A stretch of DNA of 64,000 bases from assembly GCF_019320115.1 (NCBI RefSeq), contig NC_089581.1, positions 6,759,707 to 6,823,706 of the forward strand, written 5' to 3'. This document shows, one piece after another, positions 44,813-56,100 of this stretch (positions within the stretch are counted from its first letter, which is position 1; each line of letters opens with the position of its first letter). This DNA comes from Miscanthus floridulus (lineage: Eukaryota > Streptophyta > Magnoliopsida > Poales > Poaceae). The position numbers and the translations under genes are program-made. A model generated the notes under the pieces. It worked only from the letters and a program-made list of their open reading frames with translations, was not told where the DNA came from and ran no database searches.

Positions 44813-45101
44813 CATGGATTCAAAACCCATAGCCAAGTTTCCCTTGCCGAGGCTGCTCTTATTTCTTCCTCCTCCCTCTCGGTTTCTTCCTCTCCCTAAC
44901 CCGCCCAATCTCTTGAATCGACGAATTTGACCTTGGATAATTGGATTTGATCCATACATCTTCGCGAGCAAGGTATCCTCTCTCCCCTTATCAAATTTTA
45001 TGCATTGATTTGGTATATATTACGTCTATTTTGCAACCCTAGATACATTATTACCTAATGTTTGAAGTGATTTTTTATTTTTTGTATTATATAACGGTAG
45101 G

Positions 45102-45833
45102 ATGCCAAGGCGTGGTAAAGCTAGTAAGCTAAGGTAATCTCTTATCATCGTGTTATATTATGTTTTCATTTATGTGCAACAAATGGAAAAACCCTAGGTT
45201 TAGGGTTTAATGTTCATTGCTTTCGGTTCTTAGAATAAATTTGGTTCAATTGTAGTTATGGCCGGATGACCGGAAATGCCTTTGACCCGTTGCCTCTGCC
45301 TAGTGGTGTACCAGTGCCCATGTGCTTTTGCGGCTATCCTTGCGAGGTAGCCAAGTCCGATGAAGAGGACATGCATAGGCAGAGGTATTGGATGTGTGTC
45401 AATTTTGCGTTTGAGCCTACACTTTGTCAGTACCGCATTAACAAGATGGTGAGAAATTGATGTTGTTTAATATTTATTCTATGTCAAATGAAGTCTTGCA
45501 TGATTTATTTGTTTTGTAACAATTGCATTTGTTGCGGACCTCTCCACCGCTCTGTGATTTTGAGCAGTGAATCGACACTGAAATCAAGTCGGAAGACAAG
45601 GAGTGGATGCAGAACTGTTACGGTGGGAGGCAGAGGACAAGGAGATGATGGAGAAGAGACACAGAGAGGAGACTCTAGAAAAGGAGCACAAGGAAGAGGA
45701 GGAAAGGAGGCGTGTTGCTTCGCATAGGGAGGAGAGGGAGAGGAAGCTTGAACGTGCGCAGCGAGCGAAGGTAGCGATGGAGGAGAATCCCAATGCCCAG
45801 AGGAAAAGAATGTGGCCTCGTTGCACTCAATAG
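45102..45833 (+). pseudogene. MULE-associated GRF zinc-finger protein, plus strand, decayed
   Basis: Pieces: MPRRGKASKLR (45102-45134); an exon from about 45257 with VPMCFCGYPCEVAKSDEED, RYWMCVNFAFEP and CQYRINKM; and an exon from about 45534 with PPLCDFEQ, then in the next frame a Lys/Glu-rich coiled coil (EMMEKRHREETLEKEHKEEE) ending KRMWPRCTQ. The CxCGxPC...RYWMCxNF pattern is a GRF-type zinc finger, common in proteins carried by plant MULEs. Lesions: TGA at the position after DFEQ where relatives have Trp, and a frame change near 45600. Role in the element unknown. Confidence 0.6.
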
Positions 45834-46488
45834 TCTTCATAACTTGCTAGTTCTATGGTATATTCATGAACAATATTGTCTAATCTTGGACTTTGTATTG
45901 TGTTGTCATGTAATGCACTTTTAGTTTGTCGTCATGTACTTCAAATATTGTTATGTTGCTTAATGTGCTCTAGTATTGGACCTTTCATAGTGTTGTTGAT
46001 TTTATTATTTGTTATCATAATATTGAGTTTAATATTGCATAGGTAGTGAAACGAGCTCACGTAGTGCAAATAAAACGTAACGAAGTAGTGGATTACCTAA
46101 TTCAACACACACAACACATGAAATGGTATGTGATAATATGTACCAAACTAGGTTACAGAGGTCCTGGACTAAACCTAACATGCCTTAGGTAATTGAAGCA
46201 AACAACAAGCACATGAAATGGCATGTGCGAACATGTGCCAAACAAGGATACATATTTCCTTCGACTAACCCTAACATGCCTTAGGTGATTAAACTAAAAA
46301 AACAAACACATGGATGTGGCCGTTAAAAAGATTAGTTTGTCCTAGTAGTGTGGCCACATAGTAAATTATGTTGCACCTTCTCCAGAGTATCCTCCCATTG
46401 TTGGTGGTAGTGGTGGCAGGGGTGGCGGCGGAGGACCCTTGTTCCTGTGATTAGGGCAGGTGCAATATGGATCATTGCAGAGTGCCTC

Positions 46489-47010
46489 CTATGAACTGGC
46501 ACCATTGTTGTCGTCTTCCTGTTCGTCGTCCTTGTAACCACTGCTAACTTCCCTTTCTAGATCGAAGATACGGTCCTGCAGGTAGTAGATGTACTCCACA
46601 TGCGGATAAATAGGTCGAGGATCGACTCACCTAGTGAACCCACAGTTTTCTTTAGCCAAGGAAGACTACAATAAGTATGTCATGTAAGTTGTATAGAAGA
46701 GGAACATATTGAAGAAACAAATAGTAATAGCAATTACCCATGCTCATGGGCATTTTAAGAAACGACGATCTCCATCTATTCCCTCGGTGAACATCTACAC
46801 TAGGCAGTCCTCACCATGCATGCATTTTGGCCACTCTTCTTTCCATTCATCGTATCTTCTCTGTGGTGTCTCTTTGGTAAAATCACTTTTGCTCTCAACT
46901 AGGAACCTCTCATAAAGAGCTTCATCAAAGAAATCGGGACAAAGAGAACCCTCCCACATAATGGTAGTTTCCTTCCCCTTTCCTCTCCCTCTAGACGACC
47001 CTCCAGACAT
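46489..47010 (-). pseudogene. MULE-associated GRF zinc-finger protein, minus strand, decayed
   Basis: Starts MSGGSSRGRGKGKETTIMWE at 47010 and runs to WPKCMHGEDCLV, where a TAG interrupts. It continues MFTEGIDGDRRFLKCP to about 46730. After an intron-like gap it resumes at about 46665 with AKENCGFTR, a TGA, then VDPRPIYPHVEYIYYLQDRI and FDLEREVSSGYKDDEQED, ending at TAG 46489. The C...C...DGxRRFxxCP...CGFxxW layout is a GRF zinc finger plus a coiled coil. It faces the plus-strand GRF gene across about 650 bp. Confidence 0.6.
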
Positions 47011-47438
47011 TAGTACTACAACAAAAGAAAATACTGAGGAGTGCTCTTCTTCCTTGTTGTGTGTGTGAATAAGAGGGAGTGAGGGGTTATTTATAGGTTA
47101 AGAGGAGGAATGGAGGCCTCTCAATATGCCATGTCAGCGATCCGTGTGCCTCTTCACCTCAGCCCTTGGATCAAACAGTAATAAGATGGATGGTGGAGAT
47201 GGAGTGGAGTTGTGCTTCATTGCATGCCTTCCTATCTTGAGCAAACCGTCATTCCTATAGGTGTACTATTGCCTGAAAAGCCTAGATTCGTTCACTGTTA
47301 CTAAAAAGTCTAGATTCATCTGTAAAGCGTCTGTATGATACGATTGGACTATACACATTCTAATGAATTTAAATTTAATATGTGTACTACATTTGTACCT
47401 ATACGTAAACATGCATGTGAAACATTAGTTATTTTCAC

Positions 47439-48987
47439 CTAACTAAGCGGCCAATGGCATGTACGTGAATTATGCCCAAGTCTACCATATTTGCCACATT
47501 GGTTCTGCCCGGGGTCAGTAAGAAAGGGGGTTGCTCTCCCTCGCCTCATTCTATCGGAAACCTGGTCCATGACCATCTTGTGCCTCATCCTCTTTTGGGT
47601 TCCATGTTTGTCCGCAATGTATTTCGGCCCAGTGTAAGGTGGCCACTGACCCTCGTTTAGGAAAGGCTCGAAACGGGGAGACCAAGTCTGTACAAGGCTA
47701 ACAACACTAAACTCCCATGATATCTGGGTCTCGTAGGCAAAGTTGTGATGCTGAGATGCTGCAACATCATGAGAACAAGGAAAGTGGTACTGCCTGGTTT
47801 TCCCACATCCGCATGAGAAATTACTAAGTACCACAATATAACTCCTTGATAGCCAGACCTCACCATCGGACGTTGTACCACCCCTTTCTATGACCTGGTA
47901 CTTGCCGGTGCTGTGGTCAAAGCAATCGATGTCATGTGTGGCAACCCTTTCCTTTGCCTTGTCAAGATGCTTCTTAGGTTTAGGTGCCCATTTCTGATTA
48001 TTACTCTATAGTGCCATTGCTTGAGCGTGTCTCTCATTAAACCATGCAACTAGCCTATAAAAGGTGAATGATACAATGGCATTGACGGGCATGGCACGTA
48101 TACCCTTGAGCACACTATTAAACGACTCCACCATGTTGCTAGTCTGAAACTCGTACCTCCATCCACCATCGTCGTAGGCTCTTATCCATTTCTTAGGTTC
48201 TCTCATCAATCCTCTCAGCCACTGCCTACCTTCTGCGTTTGTTGCCATTTTTAGCTACTCCAACTTCTCCTCGAAGAACAGCACCTCAAGCATGTGAGCA
48301 ACCTCCTCGAATAGAGGAAAGTTGTTCTTCGTACCATCCTTCCGAAGTAAATTCTTGGCAAGGTGTCGAGTGCACCAATGGTGGTGCAAAGGTGCATACC
48401 CCGGAATCTGCTCCTGTACGACACTGAGTATGCCCTGGTGTCTATCAGATATGACACCTACCTCCCTATGAGGGCCAACGACATGGATCCTAACAAGCTG
48501 CCAGAACCATCCCCAGCTATCTTTGTTCTCCCTCTCTACCAAAGCGAAAGCCAAAGGAACCAATACATTGTCTATGTCACACGAAATGGCTACCAAATGT
48601 GTGCCCATGTACTTGCCAAGCAGAAAAGTACCATCAATGAATAACATTGGATGACAGTGCCTGAAGGCCTCAACGCACTAGGGAAAGCACTAGAATGCAC
48701 GAAAGAATATTTGCCTCCCGTCCTTCCATTCATTCGGCTTCAGGATATACACGTAATGCATGCCAAGATTTGTTGCTTTCATTGCATTGAACATTGTTGG
48801 CAACTGCTCGTACCCCTCCTAGTCCCCATATATCATCTTCCATGCCCGTTGCTTTGACCTCCATGCTTTCCCATACTTTATGTCATACTTAAATATCTTC
48901 TTAGTCATCTCCATAATTGTCCTGACCTTCAAGTTGGGCTGACCCTTCAAAGTTGTGTATAACTTTCTGGCAATGAGGGTAGAGGTC
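47439..48987 (-). pseudogene. MURA-type MULE transposase, 5'-truncated and decayed
   Basis: Read on minus from 48987: a segment with TIMEMTKKIFKYDIKYGKAW, then FIDGTFLLGKYMGTHLVAIS and ENKDSWGWFWQLVRIHVVGP (DDE-type MULE transposase core). Next come WRYEFQTSNMVESFNSVLKG, a SWIM zinc finger (CGCGKTRQYHFPCSH) and a CCHC-like knuckle in which one Cys is Tyr (CGKYGRLGHNSRTC). In-frame stops at five or more places are TAG where Trp or Gln would fit. The N-terminus is cut by the gypsy LTR at 48991. It cannot make an active transposase. Confidence 0.75.
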
Positions 48988-49357
48988 AACTGTCGGTGCA
49001 GAAAGTGACCAACACGTAAATATTTATAGTTTTGCCATACGTTATGATTGGATGTGGCCTAGCACTCAATGACACAGGGTTTATACTGGTTTAGGCAACA
49101 TGCCTTACGTCTAGTTTGAGTCGGTCGGTGACTTTATTCTTGAGCCCAGGTGCTCAAAGTTTGCAGTGGGGTTATAAACAAGAAGAAGAAAGATGGGAGG
49201 TACAAGAGGTCTGGTCAGACTCTGGTCTGAAGGGCCAAGAGTGACCGCGGGCGATTTAGGTAAAAAATTGCATGGGGTTTTTTTGTCAGTAGGCGTGTGC
49301 GCGTGCACCTTGGTCGAGACAGAGTTGTTTTAACTAGGTGGGCGCTGCTGAGGTAGT

Positions 49358-50540
49358 TTAGGGATTGGGCGGGACAAGCTGATGGATCCTAGCGTCGAGC
49401 GCAGCCGAAGGATCAGGTGACGTAGACTCATGGACTCGTCGTGCGCAACCGAGGTAGTTTAGGGATTGGGCGAGACGAGCTCATGGATCTTAGCATTGAA
49501 TGTAGCCGAGGGATCGGGCGAGGTGGACTCATGGAGCTGTCGTGCGTAGCCGAGGTAATTTAGGGATCAGGTGAGATGAGCTCGCGGATCTTAGCATCGG
49601 GCGTAGCTGAGGGATCGAGCGAGGTGGACTCATGGACCCATCGTGCGCTGCCACGATAGTTTAGGTATCGAGCGAGACAAGCTCACGGATCCTAGCGTTG
49701 GGCGCAGCCGAGGGATCGGGCAAGGTGGACTTCGTGGACCCGTCATGCACCGCCGAGGTAGTTTTAGGGATCGGGCGAGACAAGCTCACGGATCCTAGCG
49801 TTGGGCGCAGTCGAGGGATCAGGCGAGGTAGACTCACGGACCCATTGTGCATAGCCGAGGCAGTTTAGGGATCGAGCGAGATGAGCTCGTAGATCCTAGC
49901 ATCGAGCACAGCTGAGGGATCAGGCGAGGCAGACTCGTAGACCCGTCATGTGCTGTCGAGGCAGTTTTAGGGATCGAGCGAGACAAGCTTGCAAATCCTA
50001 GTGTCAGGCACAGCCGAGGGATCGGGCAAGGTGGCCTCGCGGACCCGTCATGCCTAGCTGAGGCAGTTTAGGGATCGAGCGAGACAAGCTCGTGGATCTT
50101 GGAATCGGGCATAGCTAAGAGATTGGGCGAGGCGAACTCACAGACCTATTGTGCGTAGCCAAGGTAGTTTTAGGGATCGGGTGAGATGAGCTCGTGGATC
50201 CTGGCATCAGGCGTAGCCGAGGGATTGGGAGAGGTGGACTCGTGGACCCATCGTGTGTAGCTGAGGTAGTTTAGGGATTAGGCAAGACGAGCTCATGGAT
50301 CCTGGCATCGGGCGAGGTGGACTCGTGGACCCATCGTGCGCAGCCAAGGCAGTTTTAGGGATCAGACGAGACAAGCTTATGGATCCTAGTGTTGGGTGCA
50401 GCCGAGGGATCGGGCGAGGTGGACTCGTGGACCCATCATGATCCTAGCATCGGGCGTGCTGAGGGATCGGGCGAGTTGGAGTCATGGATCCAGGCATCGG
50501 GTGCGTCGTGGGATCGGGCAAGTCGGAGTCGTGGACCCAA
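49358..50540 (+). repeat. Tandem repeat array, ~101-bp unit, about 12 copies
   Basis: GTAGTTTAGGGAT-type landmarks fall at 49357, 49458, 49559, 49660, 49763 and 49864 and continue at about the same step to about 50350, then degrade. Each unit also has GCGAGACAAGCTC, GGATCCTAGC, GCAGCCGAGGGATCGGGCGA and GGTGGACTCGTGGACCC. Units differ by scattered, mostly transition, changes. Confidence 0.85.
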
Positions 50541-51834
50541 GTGCATCCAAGGTGTTTGGGTGTCTTGAGCCCTTGAGCCCCGTTGGGCTTGGTAGGGGTC
50601 AGTCGAGTTTTGTGTGTTACCCTGTCCATGGCTTCTTGCAACCGGAGGGGCTGAGCTAATGTCGCTTGCCTCGATGGCTCGAGTGATGCGCTTGGTGAGC
50701 TCGCTAACGGGTACGTTCGAGTGAAGTTCGGGTTTGTCATTCATGACGGAGTTGGCATAGCCCTGATGTGGCACTCCATTGCTCCTTAACCTGCAACCCG
50801 ACATATGCCTTGGTCATTCTAGAGACCGACCTAGGTGGCCCGCTGGCCTCCCCTCGATGGAGATTCTATGGGTTTGGCGAGAGGTTAGGATCGAACGAGA
50901 AGGTTGAGATGACCCTGTCTGCTTTGAGGTAGACTGGGCGAGGGCCACTCATGGCTCATCTGTGTTTTCTCCCCTGGCTCTATTTGATGTGAGGCAGCCT
51001 CAAGCCCTTTGTTGGCCGGCCTTCGAACCTCGATCGGTTGTTGCTCATGTTGAATGAGGCAACTATCGCTTCGTGATGCAACACGGAGCGTTGTGATGCA
51101 TTTAACTACACATGCGATGCCTCGGATGTATGGAATGAATGAATGCGTGTATAGATGAATGAATGATTATATAAAGAAATAGTGGGGGTTGGTGATGTTA
51201 CCTTGATGGCTTGAGTGATAGGGTTTGAGGAGCTCCAATCAGAAATGTCCGACTAGGATCCATGCTCGTCATTCATGACAGAGTTGGCATGGCCCACATG
51301 AGGTGTCCCCCTACTCCTTACCTATCTCTTGGTGTTTGCCTGAGCCATTCGATTGACTCAGGAAGCCCGATGGTCTCTCCTAGGCGGATATCCCGTAATT
51401 GGGCCTTTCCAAGTCCCACCTAGGAAGGCGGAGGGCCGCCTATGCGTGGTGGCGCTTTGTTTCTTGCACCCGGCGTGTGGTAGTGGTGGGGCATACCTAG
51501 GCCATGTCCTGTCTAATCAGGTGCCATTCCATCGGGCAGGGTGCATCCCATCGGTCCGGGCGTGTCCCGTCGTTTCCCATCCGCATTGAATGGGGGAAGG
51601 GAGAGGGTTTTTTGCCCCAATCCCTCGCGTTTTCCCAACTATTGTGCCTTCTCTTTAAATAGGGGAAGGGAGAGGGCTTCTCGCTGCAATCCTTTGCCTA
51701 TTCTCCAACTGTTGCCTCTCCTCCTTCTTCCTTCTCACCAAGAGTGCCTATGTGCCACGGCGGTTCCTAAGTGAGAGAGAGGGTAAGCGAGGGGGAGGAC
51801 TCACAGATCCGTTCATGAATCCTGTGCGCAATGT

Positions 51835-52310
51835 TGAGCTAGAGGCCGCCTGAGGCGGTGCTGGCCGCCCTCACCGAGAAGGAGTGGCTTCCACTGAAAG
51901 AAGTGGCGCGCGTCTGTGAGGCCTTCTTCGAGGTGGAGCTGTACGTAGACTCTTTCCGGTGGATCTTCACTGGGCAAGCCTTGTAGGAGGGGAAGTCACC
52001 CAGGACCACACTGGTGGAAGGTTTCGTGCCTACAGCTACTTAGGTCGGCCAGTTCATAGAGTTTGATGAGACATCCTCTAGCCACGTTGGCCATACCTCG
52101 GCGGGTAGCATCCCTATACAGGAGCTACCTTGGCTGCATGAGAAGGTCTAGAGCTCCATGCTCTTCTACTAAGCATCTATGGGTGCAACGCCCTTGAGGT
52201 ACCCATTGCGCTCACCGAAGTCGAGGGAGCAGAACTAGGCGAGGCCCTTGCTGTGGTGTTTATTTCTATCAGCATGTGTCGTGGCCTTACCTTTGGCATT
52301 GGCCGATGCC
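51835..52310 (+). pseudogene. Opposite-strand ORF remnant in the TAT-type element
   Basis: One plus-strand frame stays protein-like despite several stops: AVLAALTEKEWLPLKEVARV, FFEVELYVDSFRWIFTGQAL, GQFIEFDETSSSHVGHTSAG and IPIQELPWLHEKV. It runs antisense to pol of the same element. TAT-lineage elements are known to carry such an extra ORF of unclear function. Stops are mainly TAG. Confidence 0.4.
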
Positions 52311-52804
52311 ATCAAGTGACCACAGTAGCATTTGGAGTAGAAGTAGTCAGCAAATGTAATCGTTAAGTTCATGGAGGAGGCCCCATGTGAATAGTTTTTG
52401 TATCAATGAATACATCAGTTCTGCTTTGTGATAGAATCACTATCCGTTCCTTGTTTTTTATCCTAGCATAGCTTTGTTTTTATCCTTTCTTTTTCGCACT
52501 TGCCTGTTCATTCCGTAGGCTGCAACTTTAAGAACCCGGACGTGGCCTGCGAGGCTTGGCTGCTCGTAACCATAGGTCGTGGTGGGGTGCACTCAGTCGG
52601 GAGTAAAAACAAAGTTACATAGGGTAATCAAAGGAATGAAAAGTCCTTTCGTTCGGCCAAAAAGTTTTTACCATGTGATAGTAAAAAAGAGAGGTGGTTT
52701 TTAGTATTGTACCCTCATGGAGCCCTCGAGCGACCTAGGCTAAAAGTGTTGAAGCTGGGGTGCTTTACAGGAGCAAGTGTTGAATAAAAGCGGTAAGACC
52801 GAAT

Positions 52805-53103
52805 TTAGGGGAAAAACGACATAGTTGTTCAATGTTCCAAGTGTTTGTGAGAACGTTGCCGTTGTCGTCCCTCAATTGGTAGGCGCCTAGTTGGATCACC
52901 TTAGTCACTGTATAGGGACCTTCCCATGGTGGAGAGAGTTTGTGTTTCTCCTTTGTTGACTAGGTCCTCCAGAGTATGAGATCACCAACTTTGAGGATCC
53001 TCCCCCTGATCTTCCTTTCATGGTACCTGCAGAGAGTTTGCTGGTAGTGAGTGGAGCAGATGACGATCGTCTCATGGGCCTCCTCGAGTAGGTCAACTGC
53101 GTC
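52805..53103 (-). pseudogene. Ty3/gypsy integrase C-terminus
   Basis: Minus-strand frame with LDLLEEAHETIVICSTHYQQ, VGDLILWRTQSTKEKHKLSP, PWEGPYTVTKVIQLGAYQLR and a final WNIEQLCRF, the conserved end of pol in this clade. It is cut at 53103-53108 by the LTR of the next element. Confidence 0.8.
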
Positions 53104-53108
53104 TTGCT

Positions 53109-56100
53109 TGAAGCGACCTGATTTCCACGAAAGGAAATCCGTAGAGTTGAAGTGTAATAAGACCGTTGTAGATCATATTACCCAAATTTCTAGTTGAATA
53201 TCACATCCATACAACGATAATATCAGAGTACAAATAGTGCAGAATTACATAATTTATTACATCTTTGCATTGGCGGAATCAAAGTAGCATTCATTCAGAA
53301 TAGCTTGAAGATAAGATCACCAAACTCGAGCGTAGGCACGAACCCCTCAACCGTCAAACTCCTCGGAGCTATACTCCTCAGTAGAACCTGTGTGCCAAAA
53401 TTTATCAGTATGATTTGTACTGACCACTCCCACCCTATGAGCATTGCTTTGTGGAAATTGGATGCAAGTTGGATATAATCAAAAGGAACCTATAAGGCTG
53501 GGATTTCCTATGTATTAGCTTATCAAGTACATAATAATAGTTGGTCAAGTTTTAACACCATTCCCACACACATTCCACCCCATTCCCTTTCTAGAGCCAG
53601 GTTTCGATCCTAGGATCAATATACCATCATCTCCACACCATCACCATACCACCTTCAATCACCATACCACCTTTAATCACCATACCATCTTCAATCACCA
53701 TACCATCGCTCAGTCGACAGGCCAACTCCCTCTCGACACTATCTCAAGGCCCGTAGCCCCTGGCTACGATCGACACTCTCTCACTGGGGAAGAAGAGAAG
53801 GACTCATCTCACTATCTAGTTTAAGCTAAACCCAGGAAAGGTCCATAGCTGACAAGTCAGCATATGTATCGATCGATCAACTAAATACTCTGCAGAGGTT
53901 TTACATACCACAAGATTAGCCATCCTCGGAGCCATGTATCTCCTAGGTAGAATTCTGGTCGCTTGCTAGCCTAGAACAATGCCACCCTACCTCTCAGCCC
54001 TAGAACATCCCAAGTCTAGTCTGGGATGGCTGATACTATGAGTCGTAGACAGAGCCAGGGCCCTCCAGATGCCAAGAGCTAGGTCCACAAGGCCTCCTGA
54101 AGTCTCGGAAGGGTGTGGGGGAAACCATGCTCCCCGTACCTCCTTGCACACGTTCACCTAGCAGTAGTGGCATCGTCTGCCAAGTAGTCCGACCATCCCA
54201 CGCCATATAGGGCAAGTGGGATGTAAAGGATTCCCGGTGAGTCTGAGTACTAGTAAGTCCTTAGGGATGACCAAGCCAGAATGTCTTCATCAGGGTTTCC
54301 ATTTACCGTGCCACCATAGCACCTCTACCCCGGCCTCCACCTCTCCGAGGTTCACACCCAAGGCCACCACCAATGACCATTTACCCGCCACAGGTATTCC
54401 ATATCCAAGTGCCCAGGTAGCACCACATGGCAAGACTTGCCCCAGGCTCATCGTATACTCCAACTTAGTCAACACAACCCTCACCCTCCACGCACCCAAG
54501 TCACACACGCAGCACTCTCCCCATAGTTCAGATAACGCTAGTTTCCACCATGCATCAATGCAGTACAAGCGTAGTAGAAGTAACAAGTAATGAAATATAG
54601 CAGTAAGCGTGTGACTAGTCTAACAGCAGGGTGAGCAGGGGTAAGGTTGCGTCAAGGTAAAGGCCATCAAGAAAGTAAAGCAAGGTCCTATCATAGTTAG
54701 ATCATAACAATAAAGTAAATCAATAGCAGTTCTATATTAGCCATGCGTAATAGGTGCTACGAGGTTGGGTGGGATGTGGCACCTTTAGTGCAGTCGTCTC
54801 CGTACTCTTCACGGTACTCTCGGTCCTCGTCCGTCTGGTTCTCCTCCGAGTCTACAAACGATCGCATTATAGTCGCGTTAGCGACGTCTATAGAATAGCA
54901 CAAAGAAGCAATGAAAATTCAAAAGAGCCAAAATGCACCCAAACATGGGTTCATTGCGTAGAGCTTGATTTTAGATGAATTTTGGTCCTGGTCTTGTATT
55001 TTTCTGAGGTCGTATGAATTAGTTATGTATTTCTAAAGATTACATTAAGGCTGATTAATTCATGGCGGACACGTGTCACACTGTGACTGGTTCATGTGGC
55101 ATGTAGGGATACAGCTGGTGTGGTGGTCGGAGTGGTCACTAAAGTGGTCGGAAAGGTTGCAGCGGTGGTCGAAGATGTCACCGAGGTGGTCGGTGAGACC
55201 ACCATCGTGGTCGGAAGGCTGGCCGACGTGGTCGGAGAGCTTTGCCGACGTGGTCGGTGAGATCGCGGAGGTGGTCGGAGTGGTCGCTGAAGTGGTTGGA
55301 AAGGTTGCAGTGGTGGTCGAAGATGTCACCGAGGTGGTCGGTGAGAGCACCGTCGTGGTCGGAGAGCTTTGCCGACGTGGTCGGTGAGATCACGGAGGTG
55401 GTCAAAGTGGTCACCGAGGTGGTCGGTGAGATCACCGTCATGGTCGGAAGGCTGGCCGAGGTGGTCGGAGAGCTTTGCCGATGTCCCCGACGCTGGCGTG
55501 GTCTCATCATCGGCATGACATCAGCATGGCGCCATCCGAGCTAAACTGCGGCTGATAGGTGGGTCCGGGGTCAAACGGTGTCTGACAGGTGAGGCGCGGT
55601 TCATGGTGAACCCACCTGCATTGGTCCATAGACTGCAGAGCTGGTCTATGAAGGACTTGGTCCACTTACTCCTTCCCAGTGTTCGATTCACGTGCACCAA
55701 GTGCACGGACGTGTGGTCGGCGAGGGGAAAATCCCAATCTTCTTCCCCGTCGTGCTCCCACCGGTGGTGAGCTCATCGGCGAGCCCCTCCAGCGGCGTGG
55801 GTGTGCAACTAAGGTGGGCAAAAGCTTGGCCATGCCATAGCGGGTGTCCTGGCAAAGTTGACGTGGTGGTCGGGTGGCTCTAGTTGGCTGGCCACGGTGA
55901 ACGACGACGTGGGTTCGTCGGCGTGCATGGTTAGGGCTATAGTGGTAGCGAGAGTCCAGTTGGAGGAGCGGGTGAGCTCTATGGTGCTTCTACGACCATG
56001 GTAGGTGTGTTGAAGGAGCTCCTGGTGCTCCTAGTGGCTCTGGCCATGGTAGTGGGGCAAAGCGTAGGCGGTGACGCTCCGACGAGGTGCGGTGCGGCAA

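Larger units (their letters stand above)
44530..48990. mobile_element. Mutator-like element (MULE), decayed, right part cut off by a retrotransposon
   Basis: Holds a minus-strand MURA-type transposase remnant (47439-48987), a minus-strand GRF-zinc-finger gene remnant (46489-47010) and a plus-strand one (45102-45833). The left subterminal region has GGCGCCGAG palindromic repeats (44575-44812). The other end is not visible because a Ty3/gypsy element starts at 48991 inside the transposase gene. The left boundary is approximate. Confidence 0.7.
48991..53108 (-). mobile_element. Ty3/gypsy element of TAT/Retand type, 3' part only
   Basis: Minus-strand order from 53103: end of pol (52805-53103), a long untranslated region with an opposite-strand ORF remnant and ~101-bp tandem repeats, then the LTR end at 48991 (...CACCGACA on minus). 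A poly(A) signal AATAAA on minus (about 49133-49138) and a TTTATAACC box lie in the last 350 bp. The LTR start is not identified. Long repeat-bearing 3' regions and an antisense ORF are known traits of the TAT lineage. The 5' part lies beyond the younger chromovirus inserted at 53109. Confidence 0.65.

Noticed and set aside
49358..50540. Regular ~101-bp repeats considered as a CRISPR-like array
   Set aside because: Units are contiguous without unique spacers, lie inside a retroelement, and the genome is a plant.
55060..55544. Thr/Ser/Asp/His-rich and Trp/Ser/Glu-rich repeat proteins
   Set aside because: Translations of the GTGGTCGG minisatellite in the LTR; several frames are open at once.
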